Shown: one piece after another, positions 9,371-19,516 of the stretch
Numbering within the stretch: the first letter of the stretch is position 1
Layout of the letters: every line of letters starts with the position of its first letter
Assembly: GCF_008929045.1 (NCBI RefSeq)
Contig: NZ_VFAH01000006.1
Coordinates: 242,714-306,713 of the forward strand
Length of the DNA: 64,000 nt
From: Noviherbaspirillum aerium
GTDB lineage: Bacteria; Pseudomonadota; Gammaproteobacteria; Burkholderiales; Burkholderiaceae_D
Reading direction: 5' to 3'
Program-made: the position numbers and the translations under genes
The notes under the pieces: model-generated
What the model saw: the letters and a program-made list of their open reading frames with translations, nothing else
What the model was told of the DNA's origin: nothing
Database searches by the model: none

Positions 9371-10006
9371 ATGAAGCGATGGATGATCGCCATGCTGATG
9401 GCGGTTTCAACGGTGCTGCTCGGCGGCTGTGCAACCGGCACGATCAGGAGCAGCGTCACGGCCTTCCATGAATGGCCCAACACCTTGCCGAGCAAGACCT
9501 ATGTATTCGAGCGAACCAAGGAGCAGAACGATAGCCTTGAATACCGCAACTATGAAAACCTGGTGCGCAACGAGCTTGCCCGTCTCGGCTTCGAGGAAGC
9601 GCCGGCGTCGGTGAAGCCGGCGTTGAAGGCTTCCCTCAACTACAGCATCAGCGGACGCGACGTGCGCGAGGTGTATCCGGTCGTAGTCAATCCGCATCCT
9701 TACTGGTATGGCCCCGCCTGGCGCGGCTACTACAGCCCGTTCTACGGCCCGTTCTATGATCCCTTCTGGTATGCGCCGCCGGTGGTCGAACAGCGCGTGT
9801 CGCAGTATCAGTTGTTCACGCGGCAATTGAAGATACAGCTGGCGGAGATGGCGGGCGGCAAGAAACTCTACGAGACCACGGTGGTGAGCGAAGGCACCAA
9901 CAGCTCGCTGGCGGCGGTGATGCCTTACATGGTGCGCAGCGCTTTCACCGAGTTTCCGGGACCGAGCGGAGTGCCGCGGCGGGTGGAGTTGAAGCTGGAG
10001 CAGTAG
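9371..10006 (+). CDS. DUF4136 family lipoprotein
   Basis: A 211-residue predicted lipoprotein with lipobox LGGC (Cys near residue 20). Its body shows the DUF4136 pattern: an early TYVF strand, a Y/N-rich segment, and a central Tyr/Pro/Phe-rich loop (residues about 112-140) before the final strand pairs. Role of the family is unknown; members are outer-membrane or periplasmic lipoproteins. It has its own upstream gap of 170 bases and is followed by a clear terminator, so it is likely monocistronic. Confidence 0.85.
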   Translation: MKRWMIAMLMAVSTVLLGGCATGTIRSSVTAFHEWPNTLPSKTYVFERTKEQNDSLEYRNYENLVRNELARLGFEEAPASVKPALKASLNYSISGRDVREVYPVVVNPHPYWYGPAWRGYYSPFYGPFYDPFWYAPPVVEQRVSQYQLFTRQLKIQLAEMAGGKKLYETTVVSEGTNSSLAAVMPYMVRSAFTEFPGPSGVPRRVELKLEQ

Positions 10007-10030
10007 TGCTTGTCGAATATCTATGAAGAG

Positions 10031-10063
10031 AAAGCGCCCTTTTGATAACGGGCGCTTTTTGTT
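10031..10063 (+). terminator. Rho-independent terminator after the DUF4136 gene
   Basis: Stem AAAGCGCCC/GGGCGCTTT with a 10-base loop, followed by a T-rich run. It lies 25 bases after the stop codon. Confidence 0.88.
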
Positions 10064-10362
10064 TTGCGGTCTGCCTGGGTTGCGAAAGATGATAGCGCTG
10101 TGTTACTGCAACCGCAGTGAAGCCGACGGGCTAAGCTTGTCTTGCGTGAGCATGAAATCTGCTCTCCCGCAGCGGGGAGGCAGCAGTGAGGAAGAATGCC
10201 TGGAGCCTGGGATGCCTTGCCAATACCATCATCCCCAGCCCTTGCCCTTCTCCCGCCTGCGGAAGAAAGGAGCTTGTGCAGGCACGTTTGCTCTTGCTTT
10301 TTTTGCAGATCTTCCGGGCTCGGCCAGGGAATGAGGCAAACATGACCGGTGTCCAGCGCGTT

Positions 10363-10524
10363 CTACGAATACAACGCCTCCGACCCGATCGTGATCGCCA
10401 CGATCAGCAGCACCGCCCCCACCAGCACCAGCAGCAGCCTGCCGAACTTCGGCGAGCCCTCGCTGCCGCTGGGCTGTTCCGGCGGATGATCCATCGGATT
10501 CCTGTCAGGCTGGTCCGGCATCAT
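10363..10524 (-). CDS. 53-residue single-pass membrane protein, coupled to qor
   Basis: The ATG (10522-10524) overlaps the qor stop codon in an ATGA arrangement, which suggests translational coupling. The protein has a polar Pro/Asp/Ser-rich N-terminal half and one hydrophobic segment rich in Leu, Val and Ile (about residues 33-48) close to the C-terminus, like a C-tail-anchored micro-protein. A later in-frame ATG at 10494 would still keep the membrane segment. No family recognised. Confidence 0.6.
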   Translation of the reverse strand: MMPDQPDRNPMDHPPEQPSGSEGSPKFGRLLLVLVGAVLLIVAITIGSEALYS

Positions 10525-11495
10525 GGCAGCAGGATGGTGGAGCCGGTGGTCTTGCGCGATTCCAGATCACGGTGCGCCTGCGCAACATCCTTCAATGCAT
10601 AGCGCTGGTTGATATCGATCTTGATCTTGTGGGTATCGACCATGGCGAACAGTTCGGCGGCCATGTTCTCCAGGTCTTCGCGCTTGGCGGAGTAGCTGAA
10701 CAGCGTGGGGCGGGTGATGAACAGCGAACCGCGCGATGCCAGCTCCTGCAGGCCAAACGGCGGCACGGGTCCGGAAGCGCTGCCGAAACTGACCATCATG
10801 CCCAGCGGCGCCAGGCAGTCGAGCGAGCCGATGAAGGTATCCTTGCCGATCGAGTCGTACACCACCGGCACGCCCTTGCCGTTGGTAATCTCCTTGACGC
10901 GCTCGACGAAGTTTTCGGTGTTGTAGTTGATGGTATGGGTGCAGCCGTGGGCCTTTGCCAGCGCGGCCTTTTCATCGGAGCCGACAGTACCGATCATGGT
11001 CACGCCGAGCGCCCTCGCCCATTGGCAGGCAATCAGCCCGACGCCGCCGGCGGCGGCATGGAACAGGATGGTTTCGCCGCCGCGCAGCGGGAAGGTGCGG
11101 CGGAACAGGTATTGCACGGTAAGGCCTTGCAGCATCATCGCGGCGCCGGTCTCGAAATCGATGGATTTCGGCAATTTCACCAGCCCTGCCGCCGGCATGA
11201 CGCGCGCTTCGGCATAGGCGCCCGGCGGACGGGTCGCATAGGCGACGCGGTCGCCTTCCTTCAGATGCGTGACGCCCTCGCCGACCGCTTCGACCGTGCC
11301 CGCGCCTTCCATGCCGAGGCCGGCCGGCAGCGGCTGCGGATAGGCGCCGGTGCGGAAATACACGTCGATATAGTTGAGGCCGATGGCGGCGTGCCGCACC
11401 CGGACTTCGCCGGGACCGGGATCGCCTACCTCGACATCGACATACTCCATGACTTCCGGACCGCCGACGGCATTGATGCGAATTGCCTTGACCAT
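10521..11495 (-). CDS. qor: NADPH:quinone oxidoreductase, zinc-independent MDR family
   Basis: A 324-residue medium-chain dehydrogenase/reductase of the quinone reductase type, reducing quinones or enones with NADPH in the cytosol. A GroES-like N-terminal domain is followed by the Rossmann motif AAAGGVG (about residue 150). Zinc-binding Cys residues of alcohol dehydrogenases are absent, as usual for Qor. Start ATG 11495 is preceded by AGGAG at 5-base spacing. Directly downstream of mgsA on the same strand (16-base gap), so probably one operon. Confidence 0.9.
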   Translation of the reverse strand: MVKAIRINAVGGPEVMEYVDVEVGDPGPGEVRVRHAAIGLNYIDVYFRTGAYPQPLPAGLGMEGAGTVEAVGEGVTHLKEGDRVAYATRPPGAYAEARVMPAAGLVKLPKSIDFETGAAMMLQGLTVQYLFRRTFPLRGGETILFHAAAGGVGLIACQWARALGVTMIGTVGSDEKAALAKAHGCTHTINYNTENFVERVKEITNGKGVPVVYDSIGKDTFIGSLDCLAPLGMMVSFGSASGPVPPFGLQELASRGSLFITRPTLFSYSAKREDLENMAAELFAMVDTHKIKIDINQRYALKDVAQAHRDLESRKTTGSTILLP

Positions 11496-11511
11496 GTCAT
11501 CTCCTGATGAA

Positions 11512-11907
11512 TTAATTGTGATGGTTGTGATGATGATGCGGAACCAGCTGCGCCAGCAGCATTTTTGCAGATGTGACATTCGTTGCGCACGGAATGTTGT
11601 GCACGTCGCAGGCGCGCACCAGCGCATTGATGTCGGGTTCATGCGGCTGCGGCGTCATCGGATCGCGCAGGAAGATCACCGCGTCGATCTTGCCTTCCAC
11701 CAGTTCCGCGCCGATCTGCAGGTCGCCGCCGTAGGGTCCGGAATGCTTGCGCTCGACGTTCAGCCCGACCTCGTCATGCAGCCGCTTGCCGGTGGTGCCG
11801 GTGGCGACCAGGATGCACTGGCGCAGCAGGTCGGCATGCTCCGACGCCAGTTCGACCATGTCGTCCTTCTTCTGGTCGTGTGCAATGAGTGCGATGCGCT
11901 TTTTCAC
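11512..11907 (-). CDS. mgsA: Methylglyoxal synthase with His-rich C-terminus
   Basis: Converts dihydroxyacetone phosphate to methylglyoxal and phosphate, a bypass of lower glycolysis. Seen: the N-terminal [13 protein letters not shown] segment, the phosphate-binding ATGTTG region, and the [11 protein letters not shown] and FLRDPM catalytic segments, all intact. I prefer GTG 11907, which follows a GAGGAA ribosome site; TTG 11922 would add five residues. The tail ends in seven histidines and asparagines (PHHHHNHHN), which could bind metal. The next gene, qor, may help dispose of reactive carbonyls. Confidence 0.92.
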   Translation of the reverse strand: MKKRIALIAHDQKKDDMVELASEHADLLRQCILVATGTTGKRLHDEVGLNVERKHSGPYGGDLQIGAELVEGKIDAVIFLRDPMTPQPHEPDINALVRACDVHNIPCATNVTSAKMLLAQLVPHHHHNHHN

Positions 11908-11970
11908 TGTTTCCTCTTCCAAAGAAGGCAGGCGGCGCCGGGCCGCCCGCTGTGTTGAATCGTTACGCCG

Positions 11971-12750
11971 TCAGAATGTGCCGGGATAGTTGCCGCCGTC
12001 AAGCAGGACATTCTGGCCGGTCATGTAGGCAGCCTGCATGCTGCACAGGAATGCACAAACCGCGCCAAACTCTTCCGCCGTGCCGAAACGCTGCGCCGGG
12101 ATCTGCTGGATGCGCGCCTGCCTCACTTCATCGACGGTCTTGCCCGCGGCACTGGCCGTCGCGCCGAAATTCTTCTTGAGGCGGTCGGTCTCGAACTGTC
12201 CGGGCAGCAGGTTGTTGATGGTCACATTGTTGACCACGGTCTTGCGGGCGATGCCGGCGACGAATCCGGTCAGGCCGGAACGCGCGCCGTTGGACAGGCC
12301 GAGAATATCGATCGGCGCCTTGACCGCGCTGGAAGTGATATTGACGATGCGGCCGAAGCGGCGCGCCATCATGCCGTCGACGGTGGCCTTGATGAGTTCG
12401 ATCGGCGTCAGCATGTTGGCGTCGAGCGCGGCGATCCAGTCTTCCCGGTTCCACTTGCGGAAATCGCCGGGCGGCGGGCCGCCGGCGTTGTTGATCAGGA
12501 TATCCGGCTCCGGGCATGCCGCGAGCGCCATGGCGCGTCCTTCAGGCGTGGTGATGTCGCAAGTGACTGCATTGACGGTCACGCCGGTGCGCTGCCGGAT
12601 CTCGGCGGCCGTAGCTTCCAGCACTTCCGCGGTGCGGGCGACGATGGTGACATGCACGCCCTCGCCCGCCAGCGCCTCGGCGCAACCGCGCCCCAGTCCC
12701 TTGCTTGCTCCGCATACCAGTGCCTGCTTTCCTGCGATTCCCAAATCCAT
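11971..12750 (-). CDS. Short-chain dehydrogenase/reductase with atypical active site
   Basis: A 259-residue SDR-fold protein with the nucleotide motif GASKGLG (residues 14-20), NNAGG near 87, and the C-terminal SDR segment LDGGNYPGTF. The usual catalytic YxxxK is not present: the aligned stretch reads SNGAR around 153-157. Proteins of this type are often labelled 3-oxoacyl-ACP reductase, but with the Tyr and Lys replaced the activity cannot be assumed. It lies between a permease gene and mgsA on the same strand. Confidence 0.85.
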   Translation of the reverse strand: MDLGIAGKQALVCGASKGLGRGCAEALAGEGVHVTIVARTAEVLEATAAEIRQRTGVTVNAVTCDITTPEGRAMALAACPEPDILINNAGGPPPGDFRKWNREDWIAALDANMLTPIELIKATVDGMMARRFGRIVNITSSAVKAPIDILGLSNGARSGLTGFVAGIARKTVVNNVTINNLLPGQFETDRLKKNFGATASAAGKTVDEVRQARIQQIPAQRFGTAEEFGAVCAFLCSMQAAYMTGQNVLLDGGNYPGTF

Positions 12751-12759
12751 GTTGCCTCC

Positions 12760-13671
12760 TTATGCGCGTTTTCTAGAGAGTAAGTAAATGCCGGCCAGCA
12801 CCAGGGCGGTGCCGGCAAGCTGGATGCCGGTGAGCGGCTCGCCGAGGATCAGCGCGCCGAGAAACAGGGTCGATACCGGGCCGATCATGCCTGCCTGCGA
12901 TGCGGTTGCCGCACCGATGCGCTCGACCGCCGCCATGGTCAGAAACACCGGCAAGACCGTGCACATGACCGCGTTGAGAACGGACAAGCCATACACTTCG
13001 GCGGGCTGCACCAGCATCGATACCGGGCGCAGCAGAAAAAACTGCACGATGCAGGCAGCGCTGGATACGCACATTGCATAGGCCACCAGCCGCATCGAGC
13101 CGACCCGGCGCACGATTTCGCCGGACATCAGCAGGTAGACCGCATAACTGACGGCGCTGCCGAGAACGAAGGCACCGCCGAGCGCGATATTGGACCCGCC
13201 GGTACGGGCATCGTGCACGAAAACCAGCACCGTACCGAGATAAGCCGTGCCCAGCGCCAGCCATTCAAGGCCGGTGATTTTCTTTTTCAGAAAGAACGTC
13301 GAGATCAGCAATACGAAAGACGGCGTGAGAAACAGGATGAGCCGCTCCAGCCCGGCGGAGATGTATTGCAGGCCGAGGAAATCGAGAAAGCTCGACAGGT
13401 AATAGCCGATCAGGCCCATGAAAACGATTTGCCCGCGTTCGCGCCCCGTCAGCGACGGCTCGGTCTTGGCCTTCCAGATGGCGATGACCGCGAAGAAGGG
13501 CAGCGAACAGATCATGCGGAAGGCAATCAGCGTCACCGCGTCGATATGGTAGCGGTAGAGCAGCTTGGCGACGATGGCCTTGGTGGAAAACAGGACGGCG
13601 CCGGTAATGGCGATCGCAAGGCCGGCAAGATAGGCCTTGCGGTCGGGCGCGGAAATGGAGGGCGAAGACAT
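12760..13671 (-). CDS. EamA/DMT-family transporter
   Basis: A 303-residue integral membrane protein with about ten hydrophobic helices arranged as two EamA repeats, characteristic of the drug/metabolite transporter superfamily. Substrate not predictable. It ends 9 bases before the SDR gene, so the pair is likely co-transcribed. Confidence 0.88.
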   Translation of the reverse strand: MSSPSISAPDRKAYLAGLAIAITGAVLFSTKAIVAKLLYRYHIDAVTLIAFRMICSLPFFAVIAIWKAKTEPSLTGRERGQIVFMGLIGYYLSSFLDFLGLQYISAGLERLILFLTPSFVLLISTFFLKKKITGLEWLALGTAYLGTVLVFVHDARTGGSNIALGGAFVLGSAVSYAVYLLMSGEIVRRVGSMRLVAYAMCVSSAACIVQFFLLRPVSMLVQPAEVYGLSVLNAVMCTVLPVFLTMAAVERIGAATASQAGMIGPVSTLFLGALILGEPLTGIQLAGTALVLAGIYLLSRKRA

Positions 13672-13783
13672 CCCGCGATTTTACGCCGGGCAGGAAAATC
13701 TTACTTTTTCGTACTCGCCCGCCGCCGTCATGACTGCAGCCGTCATGGCCGCGGGAGTGACGACGGCCGCCGACAAGCCGTGC

Positions 13784-15364
13784 TCAGCGCTTGAGAATCG
13801 AGCCCAGCACGCCGCGGATGATTTCACGCCCCACCTGGGAGCCTATGCTGCGGGCCGCCGACTTCACCATTGCTTCCACCATGGTGTCCTTGCGGCGGCC
13901 GACGCCGCTGCCGCCGAACAGGCCGCCCATCACATCCTTGACCGAGTCGCCGAAGGATGAGCCGCCTTCCTCGGGCTGGCTCTGGGTCTGCGTTTGCGCC
14001 TGTGACGGCGCCGAAGCGCGCGGTTCGGCAGCATTGCCGCGTCCGGCGCGGGCCTGCCCAGCCTGCTTGCCCTGCATCTGCGTGGCCACCCGGCCGGTCA
14101 GCTTTTCATGGGCCGACTCCCGGTCCACCGGCGTTTCATACACGCCGGCGACAATCGAATTGGCCATGATCTCGGCGCGTTCCTCGTCGGTGATGGGACC
14201 GATCTGCGAGGCGGGCGGAATGATGAAGGCCCGCTCCACCACGTTCGGCCGGCCCTTTTCATCGAGGAAGGAGACGAGGGCTTCGCCGACGGCGAGTTCG
14301 GTGATGACCTGGGCCGTATCGAGCTTCGGATTCGGACGGAAGGTTTCCGCGGCCGTCTGCACCGCCTTCTGGTCGCGCGGCGTATAGGCGCGCAGCGCAT
14401 GCTGGACCCGGTTGCCGAGCTGGCCCAGCACCGTATCCGGAATGTCGAGCGGATTCTGCGTCACGAAATAGACGCCGACGCCCTTGGAACGGATCAGGCG
14501 CACTACCTGCTCGATCTTCTGCAGCAGCGGCTTGGGCGCTTCGTCGAACAGCAGGTGAGCTTCATCGAAGAAGAACACCAGCTTGGGCTTGTCGAGGTCG
14601 CCGACTTCCGGCAGGCGTTCGAACAGTTCGGACAGCATCCACAGCAGGAAGATCGCGTACAGGCGCGGCGCGTTCAGCAGCTTGTCGGCGGCGAGAATGT
14701 TGATGACGCCCTTGCCGCGCGCATCGGTCTGCATGAAATCGTCGATGTCGAGCATCGGCTCGCCGAAGAAGCGGTCGCCGCCCTGCTCGTCGATGGCAAT
14801 CAGGCCGCGCTGGATGGCGCCGATGCTGGCGGCGGAAATATTGCCGTACTCGGTCTTGATTTCGGCCGCGTTGTCGGCCACATGCTGCAGCATCGACCGC
14901 AGGTCCTTGATGTCGAGCAGCAGCAACCCGTGGTCGTCGGCCACCTTGAACACCAGCTGCAATACGCCCTGCTGCACGTCGTTCAGGTTCAGCATGCGCG
15001 ACAGCAACACCGGTCCGAGGTCGGAAATCGTGGCCCGCACCGGATGCCCCTTTTCGCCGAACACGTCCCAGAAAGTCACCGGGCAGGCGTCCCAGGCAGG
15101 TTCTTCCAGCTTCAGCAGGTCGAGCCGCTCCTTGATGCGCGGCGTCGGCGCACCCGGCTTGGCCAGCCCGGACAGATCGCCCTTGACGTCGGCCATGAAA
15201 ACCGGAACGCCGATCTCGGACAATGACTGGGCCAGCGCCTGCAATGTGACTGTCTTGCCGGTGCCGGTAGCGCCGGTGATGCAGCCATGACGATTGGCGA
15301 GATTGGGCAGCAAGGCAAGTTCCTGATCCTGGTGCTTGGCGATGACTAGGGGTTTGATTGGCAT
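13784..15364 (-). CDS. HerA-like ATPase, DUF853 family
   Basis: A 526-residue cytosolic P-loop ATPase of the HerA/FtsK type. Walker A GATGTGKT near residue 31, Walker [11 protein letters not shown] around 270, and a DUF853 C-terminal region. A Gln/Ala/Ser-rich low-complexity linker (about 435-475) separates the ATPase core from a short Gly-rich helical tail. The physiological role of the family is not settled; a DNA- or protein-translocating motor is inferred from the fold. Divergent from yebC. Confidence 0.88.
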   Translation of the reverse strand: MPIKPLVIAKHQDQELALLPNLANRHGCITGATGTGKTVTLQALAQSLSEIGVPVFMADVKGDLSGLAKPGAPTPRIKERLDLLKLEEPAWDACPVTFWDVFGEKGHPVRATISDLGPVLLSRMLNLNDVQQGVLQLVFKVADDHGLLLLDIKDLRSMLQHVADNAAEIKTEYGNISAASIGAIQRGLIAIDEQGGDRFFGEPMLDIDDFMQTDARGKGVINILAADKLLNAPRLYAIFLLWMLSELFERLPEVGDLDKPKLVFFFDEAHLLFDEAPKPLLQKIEQVVRLIRSKGVGVYFVTQNPLDIPDTVLGQLGNRVQHALRAYTPRDQKAVQTAAETFRPNPKLDTAQVITELAVGEALVSFLDEKGRPNVVERAFIIPPASQIGPITDEERAEIMANSIVAGVYETPVDRESAHEKLTGRVATQMQGKQAGQARAGRGNAAEPRASAPSQAQTQTQSQPEEGGSSFGDSVKDVMGGLFGGSGVGRRKDTMVEAMVKSAARSIGSQVGREIIRGVLGSILKR

Positions 15365-15566
15365 ATTGGCAAGGTCTCTCAGGCAAATTTCACGGAGGTC
15401 GGTATGCTAAAATTGTAGATTGCTTTTCGGCTTGGCACTTGGTTATTTTGGCAACGGAGTTGTTCCATGCCAAAGCCGTCCCCGACGGTTTCCAAAGTAT
15501 CCAGGGCACCCGAAACGCCAAGAGTTCCAAAAGCCTTCCCACGTTCACTTCCAAGAAAGAGTTGTC

Positions 15567-16292
15567 ATGGCTGGACATAGCAAATGGGCCAACATCAAGC
15601 ATAAGAAAGCCGCCACCGATGCCAAGCGCGGCAAGATCTGGACGCGCCTCATCAAGGAAATCACGGTTGCCGCGCGTCTCGGAGGCGGCGACATCGCCGC
15701 CAACCCGCGCCTGCGGCTCGCGGTCGACAAGGCGGCCGATGCCAACATGCCGAAGGACAACGTCAACCGCGCGATCCAGCGCGGCACCGGCGGCCTCGAC
15801 GGCGCCAACTATGAAGAAATCCGCTATGAAGGCTACGGCATCAACGGTGCCGCGATCATCGTCGACTGCATGACCGACAACCGGGTGCGCACCGTCGCCG
15901 AAGTACGCCATGCGTTTTCCAAGTTCGGCGGCAACATGGGCACCGAGGGCTCGGTGGCCTTCCTGTTCAAGCATTGCGGCCAGCTGCTGTTCGCGCCCGG
16001 CACCAGCGAGGATGCGCTGATGGAAGCGGCGCTGGAAGCCGGCGCCGAAGACGTGGTCACCGATGACGAAGGCGGCATCGAGGTCCTGACCCCGCCGCAT
16101 GACTTTTCAGCGGTCAAGGATGCGCTGGAAAAGGCCGGTTTCAAGGCGGAAGTCGCCGAAATCGTGATGAAGCCTGCAACCGAAACGGTCTTCAGCGGCG
16201 ACGACGCGCTCAAGATGCAGAAACTCCTCGACGCGCTGGAAAACCTGGACGATGTCCAGGAGGTCTATACCAACGCGATCATTGAAGAATAA
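15567..16292 (+). CDS. yebC: YebC/PmpR family (TACO1-like) regulatory or translation factor
   Basis: A 241-residue cytosolic protein of the YebC/TACO1 family, reported as transcriptional regulators or as factors easing translation of proline-rich stretches. The hallmark start [14 protein letters not shown] and [13 protein letters not shown] central segment are present, with the three-domain family length. ATG 15567 is chosen from this start; the open frame before it is leader. Divergent from the HerA-like gene across about 200 bases. Confidence 0.93.
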   Translation: MAGHSKWANIKHKKAATDAKRGKIWTRLIKEITVAARLGGGDIAANPRLRLAVDKAADANMPKDNVNRAIQRGTGGLDGANYEEIRYEGYGINGAAIIVDCMTDNRVRTVAEVRHAFSKFGGNMGTEGSVAFLFKHCGQLLFAPGTSEDALMEAALEAGAEDVVTDDEGGIEVLTPPHDFSAVKDALEKAGFKAEVAEIVMKPATETVFSGDDALKMQKLLDALENLDDVQEVYTNAIIEE

Positions 16293-16457
16293 GCCATTCC
16301 GGCAATCGGCAACACCGGGCGGCACCAAGCAACATCAGGCAACACCGGCACGCTTGCAATACAGGCAACACTGTTTCCAAAGCAATCCCCGGGAGCGGCT
16401 TCATTGTGGTTCTGATTTCAGAAGTCCGCTCCCTGTCAACAACGTTATTCGATTCTC

Positions 16458-17732
16458 ATGAAAATTCTGGTAGTCGGCTCAGGCGGCCGCGAACATGCCC
16501 TGGCTTGGAAACTCGCGCAATCCGAGCGGATTCAAACGGTATACGTGGCTCCCGGTAACGGCGGCACCTCTCTCGATGCGCGTCTGCAAAACGTCGACAT
16601 CACCGATCCGACATGGCTGGCCCAGTTTGCCATCAAGGAAGGCGTGGCCCTGACCGTGGTCGGGCCGGAAGTCCCGCTGGCGGCCGGCATCGTCAACATT
16701 TTCCGCGACCAGGGCCTGAAGATCTTCGGCCCGACGAAGGAAGCGGCGCAGCTGGAAAGCTCCAAGGATTTCGCCAAGGCGTTCATGAAGCGCCACCGCA
16801 TTCCCACCGCCGACTATCAGACCTTTTCCGATGTGCAGGAAGCCCGCCGCTACATTACGCAGAAGGGCGCCCCCATCGTGATCAAGGCCGACGGCCTGGC
16901 CGCCGGCAAGGGCGTGGTGGTGGCGATGAGCGTCGAGGAGGCGCATGCGGCCGTCGACATGATGCTGTCGGATAACAAGCTCGGCGACGCCGGCGCGCGC
17001 GTCGTGATCGAGGAGTTCCTGGCCGGCGAGGAAGCCAGCTTCATCGTGATGGTCGATGGCAAGAACGTGCTGCCGCTGGCCACCAGCCAGGATCACAAGC
17101 GCCTCAAGGACAATGACGAAGGCCCGAACACCGGCGGCATGGGCGCTTATTCGCCGGCCCCGATCGTGACGCCGTCGCTGCATGCCCGCATCATGCGCGA
17201 AATCATCAATCCGACCGTGCTTGGCATGAGCAAGGACGGCATCCCTTTCTCCGGCTTCCTGTACGCCGGCCTGATGATCGACGACAAGGGCAACCCGAAA
17301 ACCCTGGAATTCAATTGCCGCATGGGCGATCCGGAAACCCAGCCCATCATGGCCAGGCTGAAGACCGACCTGGTGACCGTGATGGAACACGCGGTCAACA
17401 TCACCCTCGACCAGGTGGAACTGGAATGGGATCGCCGCACCGCCCTCGGCGTGGTGATGGCAGCCGACGGCTACCCGGATGCGCCGCGCAAGGGCGATGC
17501 GATTTCCGGCATTCCGGCCGAAACACCGGAATGCGTGACCTTCCATGCCGGCACCACCGTCAAGGATGGCAAGCTCGTCACATCCGGCGGACGCGTGCTG
17601 TGCGTGGTCGGCCTCGGGGACAGCGTGAAAATGGCGCAGAAGCATGCCTATGAAACGGTCGACCAGATCCGCTTCGACGGCGCGCAGTTCCGCCGCGATA
17701 TCGGCTGGCGCGCGCTGAAGCGCCCCGCCTGA
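16458..17732 (+). CDS. purD: Phosphoribosylamine-glycine ligase
   Basis: ATP-grasp enzyme of de novo purine synthesis, joining phosphoribosylamine and glycine to GAR. Full-length 424 residues. Visible: the N-terminal VVGSGGREHALAW nucleotide loop, an ATP-grasp core with IKADGLAAGKGV, and the metal site region LEFNCRMGDPETQ. The leader (16300-16455) carries several short AGGCAACAC-like repeats of unknown meaning. Confidence 0.96.
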   Translation: MKILVVGSGGREHALAWKLAQSERIQTVYVAPGNGGTSLDARLQNVDITDPTWLAQFAIKEGVALTVVGPEVPLAAGIVNIFRDQGLKIFGPTKEAAQLESSKDFAKAFMKRHRIPTADYQTFSDVQEARRYITQKGAPIVIKADGLAAGKGVVVAMSVEEAHAAVDMMLSDNKLGDAGARVVIEEFLAGEEASFIVMVDGKNVLPLATSQDHKRLKDNDEGPNTGGMGAYSPAPIVTPSLHARIMREIINPTVLGMSKDGIPFSGFLYAGLMIDDKGNPKTLEFNCRMGDPETQPIMARLKTDLVTVMEHAVNITLDQVELEWDRRTALGVVMAADGYPDAPRKGDAISGIPAETPECVTFHAGTTVKDGKLVTSGGRVLCVVGLGDSVKMAQKHAYETVDQIRFDGAQFRRDIGWRALKRPA

Positions 17733-17948
17733 TTCCGGAAACCCCCGGATCGCATCTTTTGCCGGTCCGCCTGTCGAATCTGCTGGAAGCCTGCCTGAAA
17801 CTGCCTTGCGTGGCTTCAAGTTGAATCGATCTGCGGCTCCGGCCCGCCGGCGACGGACTTGTTCTCTCCTGTTCCCTTGCCGGCACTGCCGCTGCCGTGA
17901 CACAAGAAAAATTCCTGCACGGGAAAGCGCAAAGAAAAAACCAGACTC

Positions 17949-18875
17949 ATGAATGCATCCACCACGACTCCCGCCGATGTCAAGACTTACCTGCTCGATC
18001 TGCAGGCCCGCATCATTGCCGCCCTCGAAGAGGTTGACGGCAAGTCCTTCCTGACCGATCGCTGGCAGCGCGCCGCCGGCGAAGGACCGATCGCGGGCGG
18101 CGGCATTTCCCGCATCCTGGAACAGGGCAATGTGATCGAGCGCGGCGGCGTCGGCTTTTCCCACGTAAGCGGTACGGCCCTGCCGCCGAGCGCGGCGGCG
18201 AACCGTCCGGAACTCGCCGGCCGCTCCTGGGAAGCGATGGGCGTGTCGCTGGTGCTGCATCCGCGCAATCCCCATGCGCCGACGGTGCACATGAACGTGC
18301 GCTTCTTCATCGCCACCGCCGAGGGCAAGGAGCCTGTCTGGTGGTTCGGCGGCGGCATGGACCTCACGCCCTATTACGGCAACGAAGAGGACGCGCGCCA
18401 TTTCCACCTGACCTGCCGCGAGGCATTGGCGCCGTTCGGCGGCGACCTGCATCCCCGCTTCAAGAAATGGTGCGACGAGTATTTCCACCTGAAACACCGC
18501 AAGGAAGCGCGCGGCGTCGGCGGCATCTTCTTCGATGATTTCCATGAGCTCGGCCTGGACCGCAGCTTTGCCATGATGCAAAGCGTGGGCGACCGCTTCA
18601 TCGACGCCTACCTGCCCATTCTCAAGCGCCGCAAGGACACGCCCTACGGCGAACGCGAGCGCGACTTCCAGACCTACCGTCGCGGCCGCTATGTCGAATT
18701 CAACCTGGTGTTCGATCGCGGCACGCTGTTCGGGCTGCAGTCCGGCGGACGTACCGAATCGATCCTGATGTCGATGCCGCCCGTCGTGACCTGGCGCTAC
18801 GACTGGTCGCCGGAGCCCGGCACGCCGGAAGCGAAACTGTATTCCGATTTCCTGGTGCCGCGCGAATGGGTGTAA
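17949..18875 (+). CDS. hemF: Oxygen-dependent coproporphyrinogen III oxidase
   Basis: Aerobic oxidative decarboxylation of coproporphyrinogen III to protoporphyrinogen IX in cytosolic haem synthesis. Family signatures seen: the [10 protein letters not shown] segment, [13 protein letters not shown], and the C-terminal ESILMSMPP followed by WRYDW. Length 308, as usual. The last codons overlap nadD by 10 bases. Confidence 0.96.
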   Translation: MNASTTTPADVKTYLLDLQARIIAALEEVDGKSFLTDRWQRAAGEGPIAGGGISRILEQGNVIERGGVGFSHVSGTALPPSAAANRPELAGRSWEAMGVSLVLHPRNPHAPTVHMNVRFFIATAEGKEPVWWFGGGMDLTPYYGNEEDARHFHLTCREALAPFGGDLHPRFKKWCDEYFHLKHRKEARGVGGIFFDDFHELGLDRSFAMMQSVGDRFIDAYLPILKRRKDTPYGERERDFQTYRRGRYVEFNLVFDRGTLFGLQSGGRTESILMSMPPVVTWRYDWSPEPGTPEAKLYSDFLVPREWV

Positions 18876-19516
18876 GCCGTTGCATCGCTCTCCTGGGCGG
18901 AAGCTTCGATCCGGTTCACAACGGCCATGTCGCCCTTGCGAACTATTTCGTCACGCTGCTCGCACCGGACGAGCTGCGCATTCTTCCGGCGGGCAATCCC
19001 TGGCAGAAGCCGCCGCTGAAGGCCAGCGCCGCCCAGCGCATCGACATGCTCAGGCTGGCCTTCGAGCGCCTTGCCGTGCCGGTGGTCATCGACGAGCAGG
19101 AAATTCACCGCGAGGGCGTCACCTATACGATAGACACCCTCAAGGCGCTGCGCGCCGAGACCGGGCCGCAGGCATCGATCGCCTTCCTGATCGGCGCCGA
19201 TCAGCTGCTGCACCTGCGCACCTGGAAGCAGTGGCAGAAGCTTTTTGATTACGCCCATGTCTGTGCGGCTTCGCGGCCGGGCTTCGACATGGCCGCGCTG
19301 CCGCCGGAAGTGGCGCGCGAGTTCGGCCGGCGCGGCGCCAGCGCGGAACAGATACGGACCACGCCGCATGGGCTGGGCTTCATTGCCGGCAAGCTTGCCA
19401 TCGATATTTCAGCCACGCAAATCCGTGGCGCCCTTCAACACGAGCATTCGGTCGGCACGCTGATACCGGGCGGGGTGCTAGACTATATCCAACAACACCA
19501 CTTATACAAAAGCTAA
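18866..19516 (+). CDS. nadD: Nicotinate-nucleotide adenylyltransferase
   Basis: Adenylates nicotinate mononucleotide to deamido-NAD in NAD synthesis. The signature [11 protein letters not shown] is at residues 11-21 and the second nucleotide motif ISATQIR near the C-terminus is present. The start overlaps the hemF end, and its stop shares a base with the rsfS start (TAATG), so it is tightly coupled. pncB, at 50576, makes the substrate of this enzyme. Confidence 0.95.
   Translation: MGVSRCIALLGGSFDPVHNGHVALANYFVTLLAPDELRILPAGNPWQKPPLKASAAQRIDMLRLAFERLAVPVVIDEQEIHREGVTYTIDTLKALRAETGPQASIAFLIGADQLLHLRTWKQWQKLFDYAHVCAASRPGFDMAALPPEVAREFGRRGASAEQIRTTPHGLGFIAGKLAIDISATQIRGALQHEHSVGTLIPGGVLDYIQQHHLYKS

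Noticed and set aside
16479..18581. A 700-codon minus-strand frame
   Set aside because: Lies opposite purD and hemF and has shadow-like composition (Arg/His/Ala-rich) with no domain.
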